From Enterovibrio norvegicus FF-33 (GTDB lineage: Bacteria > Pseudomonadota > Gammaproteobacteria > Enterobacterales > Vibrionaceae), in contig NZ_AJYD02000013.1 of assembly GCF_000286835.2 (NCBI RefSeq), forward strand, positions 657,692-721,691: a stretch of 64,000 bases of DNA. The letters run 5' to 3'. The translations under genes were made by a program, and so were the position numbers. This document shows positions 59,229-64,000 of this stretch, one piece after another. The notes beneath the pieces are model-generated. The model searched no databases. It was not told the DNA's origin and worked only from the letters and a program-made list of their open reading frames with translations. Numbering within the stretch: the first letter of the stretch is position 1; the number at the start of each line of letters is the position of its first letter.

Positions 59229-60770
59229 GTGAGACTACAGGTCTTTTGCGAAGATCGACTTGGCTTAACCCGCGAGTTACTCGATATTCTGGCCAGACGC
59301 AGTATCGACTTGCGTGGCATCGAGATCGACCAAGTCGGGATTATTTACCTCAACTGCCCCGAAATAGAGTTCGACGAATTTCGACAATTAATGTCGGAAA
59401 TTCGTCTGATAAGCGGCGTAACTGACGTACGGAAAATCCAATTTCTCCCTGCAGAGCGAGAGCACCGCGAACTTCGCGCGCTACTTGAAACCCTAAGCGA
59501 TCCCGTTTTTTCCGTTAACCTTAACGGCAAAGTCGACATGGCAAATAAAGCCGCGTTTCGCCTGATGGATTGTAAAGAGGCTGATGTTATTGGTGAAATC
59601 GCGAACAACCTGTTCCCAGACTTCAACTTTACCCATTGGTTAGAGCGTGATAACGCCGGACAAATGTGTCGTCAAGTTGTTCTTTCAGGTATGGACTACC
59701 TGATGGAAGTGATGCCCGTGTATGTCACAGACAACGAAGACAAAGACGTACTTGCCAGTGCGGTGATTCAGTTGAAACAAGTGTCGATGAGTCACTTGCC
59801 GACCACGCTGTATCGTACGCCAGGCGAGCATGGTTTTGAGCACTTGGTGGGTCAGTCGAGCAAGTTCCGTGCACTGGTTAATCAGGCCAAGAAATTTGCG
59901 ATGTTGGATGCTCCTTTGCTTATTCAAGGCGAAACGGGCACAGGTAAAGAGCTGTTAGCGAAAGCCTGTCACCAGCGCTCGCATCGTGCAGAGCAACCAT
60001 TTTTGTTGGTTAACTGCGTGTCGATGCCAGATGATGCCGCTGAAACCGAACTGTTTGGTTGTGCGCCGGGTTTGGACCATGATGGCAAAAAAGGGCAATT
60101 TGAGCAGGCCGATGGCGGTACCGTTTTCCTTTACGAAGTGGGAGAAATGAGTCCGCATTTGCAAATTAAGCTGCTGCGCTTTATGCAAGACGGCACATTC
60201 CGCCGCGTTGGGGAAGAGCGTGAAATCAAAGTCGATGTTCGCGTGATCTGCTCAACACAAAAGAACTTGGCAGAGCGTGTCGCTGCGGGACAGTTTAGAG
60301 AAGATTTGTTCTATCGACTCAACGTATTGTCGCTAACCGTGCCGCCACTTCGTGAGCGTCCATCCGACGTGCAGCCTTTGGCTGAGTTGTTCCTCAATCA
60401 GTTCTCGGCAGAGTTGGGACAGGAAAAGCCAGCGCTTCAGCAAGGCATTCCTGAGTTTCTTTCCCAATATTCTTGGCCGGGGAACATTCGCCAATTGCGC
60501 AATGTACTGTTCCGTGCGATGACCCAGATTGAAGAGGGTTGCTTGACCAAAGACGACATCCAATTGCCAGAAACTGAGCAAGCGGCGTTTTTGACAGAAG
60601 AGACAATGGAAGGCTCGTTAGATGACATTATGAAGCGTTACGAGTCGGGTATTTTGTCGAATTTATATCGTAGTTATCCGTCGACACGTAAGCTAGCAAA
60701 ACGCCTGAGCGTGTCGCATACAGCGATAGCGAACAAATTACGTGAATACGCGATTGGCAAAAAAGCTTAA
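59229..60770 (+). CDS. tyrR: Transcriptional regulator TyrR
   Basis: The 513-residue regulator of aromatic amino acid genes has an ACT domain (about 1-70), a PAS domain (about 80-190), an AAA+ domain and a C-terminal helix-turn-helix (STRKLAKRLSVSHTAIANKLREY). The start is GTG 59229, giving MRLQVFCEDRLGLTRELLD as in E. coli. Walker A is GETGTGKELL. Walker B reads VFLYEVGEM: residue 302 is Tyr (codon TAC, 60132-60134) where the family has Asp (LLDEIGEM). This may weaken ATP-dependent hexamer formation and tyrosine-mediated repression; it could also be a base-call error. Confidence 0.95.
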   Translation: MRLQVFCEDRLGLTRELLDILARRSIDLRGIEIDQVGIIYLNCPEIEFDEFRQLMSEIRLISGVTDVRKIQFLPAEREHRELRALLETLSDPVFSVNLNGKVDMANKAAFRLMDCKEADVIGEIANNLFPDFNFTHWLERDNAGQMCRQVVLSGMDYLMEVMPVYVTDNEDKDVLASAVIQLKQVSMSHLPTTLYRTPGEHGFEHLVGQSSKFRALVNQAKKFAMLDAPLLIQGETGTGKELLAKACHQRSHRAEQPFLLVNCVSMPDDAAETELFGCAPGLDHDGKKGQFEQADGGTVFLYEVGEMSPHLQIKLLRFMQDGTFRRVGEEREIKVDVRVICSTQKNLAERVAAGQFREDLFYRLNVLSLTVPPLRERPSDVQPLAELFLNQFSAELGQEKPALQQGIPEFLSQYSWPGNIRQLRNVLFRAMTQIEEGCLTKDDIQLPETEQAAFLTEETMEGSLDDIMKRYESGILSNLYRSYPSTRKLAKRLSVSHTAIANKLREYAIGKKA

Positions 60771-60783
60771 CGAAAAAGTGACG

Positions 60784-60808
60784 AAAAGCGGCTAGTTTGC
60801 CGCTTTTT
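60784..60808. terminator. Bidirectional terminator, tyrR and ogt
   Basis: A 9-bp stem (AAAAGCGGC/GCCGCTTTT, loop TAGTTT) overlaps the ogt stop codon, between converging genes. Confidence 0.85.
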
Positions 60809-61265
60809 CTTCAAGAGTTAGCAGCCTCTGTTTGATCTCCAGCCCATAACGATAACCTGTTAGCTTACCGTCACTGCCAATCACGCGATGGCAAGGTACG
60901 ATAAGCGGAATGGGATTGACATTATTCGCCATTCCCACCGCACGATATGCTTGAGGGTTACCAATGTCTTCGGCAATTTGGCTGTAGGTTCTCGTTTCAC
61001 CATAAGGAATACGGGCCAACGCCTGCCAGACTTGGCGCTGAAATTCTGTGCCTTCCGGGGCTAATGGAATATCGAATTGAGTGCGTTTACCGGAGAGAAA
61101 TTCGAGCAGCTGTTTTTTATACGGCGCGATCTGCGAGGGGGAGTGTTTCCACTCAAGGCTTTGCTCGAAGGGATGATAAAGACATAGCGAAAGTTGCCTA
61201 AGTCCGGATTCATCCGCCAACATGTGGATTTTCCCTAATGGGGAATCAAAGCTATCGTAGTACAT
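60792..61265 (-). CDS. ogt: Methylated-DNA--protein-cysteine methyltransferase
   Basis: The 157-residue repair protein transfers O6-alkyl groups from guanine to its own Cys in VPCHRVIGSDGKLTGYRYG. The helix-turn-helix segment FQRQVWQALARIPYGETRTY precedes it. It is of the single-domain Ogt type, with no Ada N-terminal domain. Confidence 0.93.
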   Translation of the reverse strand: MYYDSFDSPLGKIHMLADESGLRQLSLCLYHPFEQSLEWKHSPSQIAPYKKQLLEFLSGKRTQFDIPLAPEGTEFQRQVWQALARIPYGETRTYSQIAEDIGNPQAYRAVGMANNVNPIPLIVPCHRVIGSDGKLTGYRYGLEIKQRLLTLEEKAAN

Positions 61266-61298
61266 AGGTCCAACACAAAAAATTAGACAGGAGGCGAG

Positions 61299-61886
61299 TT
61301 GTCAGTCGAAATTATAAACCCTTTCCCTAGTTTAAGCGTTGATAATCTAGTCATCCGCGCGATACAAAAAGCCGATGTCGCAAGAGTGGTTCGATATTTT
61401 CAGGTGAATCGCACATTTCTGTCGCCCTGGGAACCGCTGAGACCAGATGGCTTTTTCACCTATGAAGGATGGGAAAGACGCGTTGTTCAGCTCGCCGAAT
61501 TGCAACGTCATGGGCTGGCGTACTACTTTCTGATCTTTGAAAAAGGCAGTGATGATGTCGCGGGTGTGATCACCTACAACAATATTATGCAGTTCCCTTT
61601 TCACGCCTGTAACGTTGGATACTCTCTGGCGGAATCATCACAGGGAAAAGGGCTGATGCGTCGGTCATTAAAAATCACCAACCAATGGCTGTTTGATAAT
61701 CTTAACTTACACCGCATTATGGCGTCCTACATGCCGAGGAACACGCGAAGTGAAGCGGTATTACTGGAGGCGGGTTTTACCAAAGAAGGTGAAGCCAAAG
61801 ATTATTTGCTGATCAACGGTCAGTGGGAAGACCACATTTTGACGTCCGTGATTAACCCCGATTGGGTGGCATCGATTAACGAGTAG
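61299..61886 (+). CDS. RimJ-like GNAT N-acetyltransferase
   Basis: The 195-residue protein is a RimJ/RimL-type acetyltransferase: the acetyl-CoA site is in the region GYSLAESSQGKGLMRRSL, followed by LNLHRIMASYMPRNTRSEAVLLEAGF. E. coli RimJ acetylates the N-terminus of ribosomal protein S5. The start is TTG 61299 with a near-perfect AGGAGG 4-5 bases upstream, which compensates for the weak start codon. The RimJ symbol is likely but not certain. Confidence 0.85.
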   Translation: MSVEIINPFPSLSVDNLVIRAIQKADVARVVRYFQVNRTFLSPWEPLRPDGFFTYEGWERRVVQLAELQRHGLAYYFLIFEKGSDDVAGVITYNNIMQFPFHACNVGYSLAESSQGKGLMRRSLKITNQWLFDNLNLHRIMASYMPRNTRSEAVLLEAGFTKEGEAKDYLLINGQWEDHILTSVINPDWVASINE

Positions 61887-61965
61887 TCAGTGTCAGTCGA
61901 TCGATTAGCAGTAAGTCGTATGCCGCAAGTGTGAAATAGAAAAACTGAGTCACTTCCCTCAATAA

Positions 61966-61994
61966 AGAGCCCCGCCATGCAGCGGGGCTTTTTA
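61966..61994. terminator. Bidirectional terminator, acetyltransferase gene and pykA
   Basis: An 8-bp GC-rich stem (AGCCCCGC/GCGGGGCT, loop CATGCA) is flanked by A-rich and T-rich tracts between converging genes. Confidence 0.9.
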
Positions 61995-62011
61995 TTTCTA
62001 GCTTCTAGCGC

Positions 62012-63457
62012 TTAGGTCACAGTAATCATTCGCATGGTGTTGGTTGTACCCACATAACCCATGACATCACCTTGTGTGAAAATCACCACATCCCAAGGCT
62101 GCAGAAAGCCTTGCTCTTTCAATAGTGTGATTGCCTTGTGTGCCACATCAGGTCCTGCGCCTGTATCACTTTGGAAATAGATAGGTGTGACACCACGATA
62201 AAGCGCAGCGCGACGCAGTGTCGCTTCATGTTGAGACAAAGCAAAAATCGGTTTGCCCGAACTGATACGAGACATCATCAACGCGGTTTTGCCTGATTCG
62301 GTCAGCGATACCATCGCTTTTACCTTTGGCATATGGTTGGCAGCATACATACTTGCCATCGACACCGTTTCTTCAATCAACTCGAACTCTTTATTGAGTC
62401 GGTGATTGGACACGTTGATAGACGGCATTTTCTCCGCACCAATGCACACTTCTGCCATGGCTTTAACGGTTTCAAGCGGGTAATCCCCCGCGGCGGTCTC
62501 TGCCGATAGCATCACCGCATCGGTACCATCAAGAACGGCATTCGCCACGTCCATGACTTCTGCGCGTGTCGGCATCGGCGCTTTTATCATTGACTCCATC
62601 ATTTGTGTCGCAGTAATCACACAGCGGTTGAGAGCACGTGCACGGCGAATCAATTTTTTCTGTACGCCGACCAATTCTGGGTCACCAATTTCTACCCCGA
62701 GGTCACCACGTGCCACCATGACGACATCGGACGCTTCGATAATGTCATCGATATTTTCGTCAGTCGCGACCGTTTCCGCCCGTTCCACTTTGGCCACCAA
62801 GCGAGCGTCCAAACCCGCATCGCGCGCTAAAGAGCGGGCAAGGCGCATATCTTCGCCGTTACGAGGGAAGGAGATAGCAAGGTAATCCACGCCAATTTTC
62901 GCCGCGGTTAAAATGTCTTGTTTGTCTTTGTCTGTCAGTGCGGGAGCTGAAAGGCCTCCCCCTTTTTTGTTGATGCCTTTGTTGTTAGAAAGTGGGCCAC
63001 CGACCGTTACGTCGGTATGTACACAGGTGCCCTCAACAGAAACAACTTTGAGTTGCACACGACCATCATCAAGAAGCAACAAATCTCCAGGGCCCACATC
63101 TTTTGGCAAATCTTTATAATCGAGACCCACGCGCGCTTTATCGCCTTTGCCCGCAGGTAAATCGCTGTCGAGGATAAAACGATCGCCAATCGCGAGATTT
63201 ATCTTTCCGTCTGCAAACGTCGAAACGCGAATTTTGGGGCCTTGCAAGTCACCGAGAATACCAATGTGTGTGCCGAGTTTTGCCGCAATGGCACGAACTT
63301 GGTTGGCACGCTCAATATGGTCTTCTGCACTGCCGTGCGAGAAGTTCATTCGTACGACATTAGCGCCGCTCGCGATAAGCGCTTCTAACACGCCCTCTTT
63401 GTCAGTCGCAGGTCCTAAAGTTGTTACGATTTTTGTCCGTCGCATTGGGTCAGTCAT
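62012..63457 (-). CDS. pykA: Pyruvate kinase II
   Basis: The 481-residue glycolytic enzyme makes pyruvate and ATP from PEP. It aligns with E. coli PykA ([14 protein letters not shown] start, [41 protein letters not shown]), closer than to PykF. It follows hexR on the same strand, the order found in E. coli. Confidence 0.95.
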   Translation of the reverse strand: MTDPMRRTKIVTTLGPATDKEGVLEALIASGANVVRMNFSHGSAEDHIERANQVRAIAAKLGTHIGILGDLQGPKIRVSTFADGKINLAIGDRFILDSDLPAGKGDKARVGLDYKDLPKDVGPGDLLLLDDGRVQLKVVSVEGTCVHTDVTVGGPLSNNKGINKKGGGLSAPALTDKDKQDILTAAKIGVDYLAISFPRNGEDMRLARSLARDAGLDARLVAKVERAETVATDENIDDIIEASDVVMVARGDLGVEIGDPELVGVQKKLIRRARALNRCVITATQMMESMIKAPMPTRAEVMDVANAVLDGTDAVMLSAETAAGDYPLETVKAMAEVCIGAEKMPSINVSNHRLNKEFELIEETVSMASMYAANHMPKVKAMVSLTESGKTALMMSRISSGKPIFALSQHEATLRRAALYRGVTPIYFQSDTGAGPDVAHKAITLLKEQGFLQPWDVVIFTQGDVMGYVGTTNTMRMITVT

Positions 63458-63554
63458 GAAAGTCCCCTGAAGATAAGATAGTTATTATTGATATGGGCAA
63501 GAGCTATTGATAATTGAATATATAAGACAAGTGTAGCCGAGAGAGTGGCAGAGA

Positions 63555-63586
63555 AAGAAAAAGGGCAGACATTCTGTCTACCCTTT
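63555..63586 (-). terminator. Terminator of hexR
   Basis: On the minus strand AAAGGG/CCCTTT and AGACA/TGTCT pair around one mismatch, followed by a T-rich tract (A run at 63556-63562 on the plus strand). Confidence 0.75.
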
Positions 63587-63603
63587 CAATTGCCTACGCT
63601 GTT

Positions 63604-64000
63604 TTATGTCAGCGCTTCTTTGTTGAATCGCGAATCTTTAATGGCTTCTTTCACGCGTTTTAAGTTTTCTCTAAACCCTGGGCCACGGCGCAGCGTAAAG
63701 CCCGTCGCCAGAACATCAATCACGGTCATTTGCACGACACGACTTGCCATTGGCATATAGATGTCCGTGTCTTCTGGCACATCTAGCGTGATGGTCAGGG
63801 AGCAGACTCTGTCTAGCGGTGAATTCTTTTCGGTGATACCGATAACGGTCGCACCGTTTTCTTTTGCCAATGTTGCTACGTCAACCAATGACTTGGTGCG
63901 TCCCGTGTGGGAAATAACAACAACGACATCACCGTCGCTGCAGTTAATGCAACTCATACGCTGCATAACAATGTCATTGAAGCAAACAATGGGAATATTG
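63604..64000 (-). CDS. hexR: HexR-like RpiR-family regulator, 3' part
   Basis: The frame continues past the window edge (NIPIVCFNDIVMQRM), so only the C-terminal sugar-isomerase (SIS) domain is present, about 132 residues. It has VVVISHTGRTKSLV and PMASRVVQMTVIDVLATG, as in HexR, which senses 2-keto-3-deoxy-6-phosphogluconate and controls central carbon genes. The adjacent pykA supports the assignment. The helix-turn-helix lies outside the window. Confidence 0.88.
   Translation of the reverse strand, partial: NIPIVCFNDIVMQRMSCINCSDGDVVVVISHTGRTKSLVDVATLAKENGATVIGITEKNSPLDRVCSLTITLDVPEDTDIYMPMASRVVQMTVIDVLATGFTLRRGPGFRENLKRVKEAIKDSRFNKEALT

Overview
The window is chromosomal DNA from a gammaproteobacterium, most likely a member of the Vibrionaceae (a Grimontia, Enterovibrio or Photobacterium type; the genus is an inference). 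The proteins for gyrA, nrdAB-yfaE, rpsA, ihfB, lapAB, pyrF, sapABCDF, pspABC, ycjXF, tyrR, pykA and hexR read as orthologues of the E. coli proteins. No rRNA, tRNA, CRISPR, phage or insertion sequence was seen.

Layout. 1-3 kb: the start of btuR, an exported dienelactone hydrolase-like protein, a low-molecular-weight tyrosine phosphatase and a CysB-type LysR regulator that is a paralogue of the true CysB. 3-7.5 kb: a divergent arginine module (PotE/AdiC-like antiporter plus a small exported His-rich protein on the minus strand, AdiA decarboxylase on the plus strand). 7.5-15 kb: an M20 amidohydrolase with two small membrane proteins (one DUF3100-like), a chemoreceptor transcribed with a sugar-type periplasmic binding protein, and an anchored coiled-coil protein. 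15-21 kb: cysB, a GSTCD-like methyltransferase, a TauE/SafE exporter, a DUF3943 protein and a CinA/YfaY-like protein. 21-25 kb: gadB-gadC-glsA, a complete glutamate/glutamine acid-resistance operon. 25-28 kb: a TRAP transporter dctPQM.

28-48 kb is core genome: yfaE-nrdB-nrdA with two NrdR boxes, a Gph-like phosphatase, ubiG, an unannotated 33-residue membrane peptide, gyrA, serC, xanP with a PurR operator, a potassium channel fused to pentapeptide repeats, aroA, cmk, rpsA with its leader hairpins, ihfB, lapA-lapB and pyrF. 48-64 kb: the sap ABC operon, pspF divergent from a sigma-54-driven pspABC, ycjX-ycjF, tyrR, ogt, a RimJ-like acetyltransferase, pykA and the 3' part of hexR.

How the genes fit together: decarboxylases (AdiA, GadB), their antiporters and a glutaminase give two proton-consuming acid-stress systems within 20 kb. 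The Psp, Sap and LapAB genes all serve envelope integrity. CysB with a TauE/SafE exporter suggests sulfur handling. No wholly new system is evident. The least explained units are the two-membrane-protein/M20 hydrolase operon, the chemoreceptor-binding protein pair, the channel with a Cys/His cluster, the small peptide upstream of gyrA, and an orphan plus-strand terminator near dctP. Two regulators carry unusual residues in key motifs: TyrR has Tyr in place of the Walker B Asp, and PspF has GSFSGA in place of GAFTGA.
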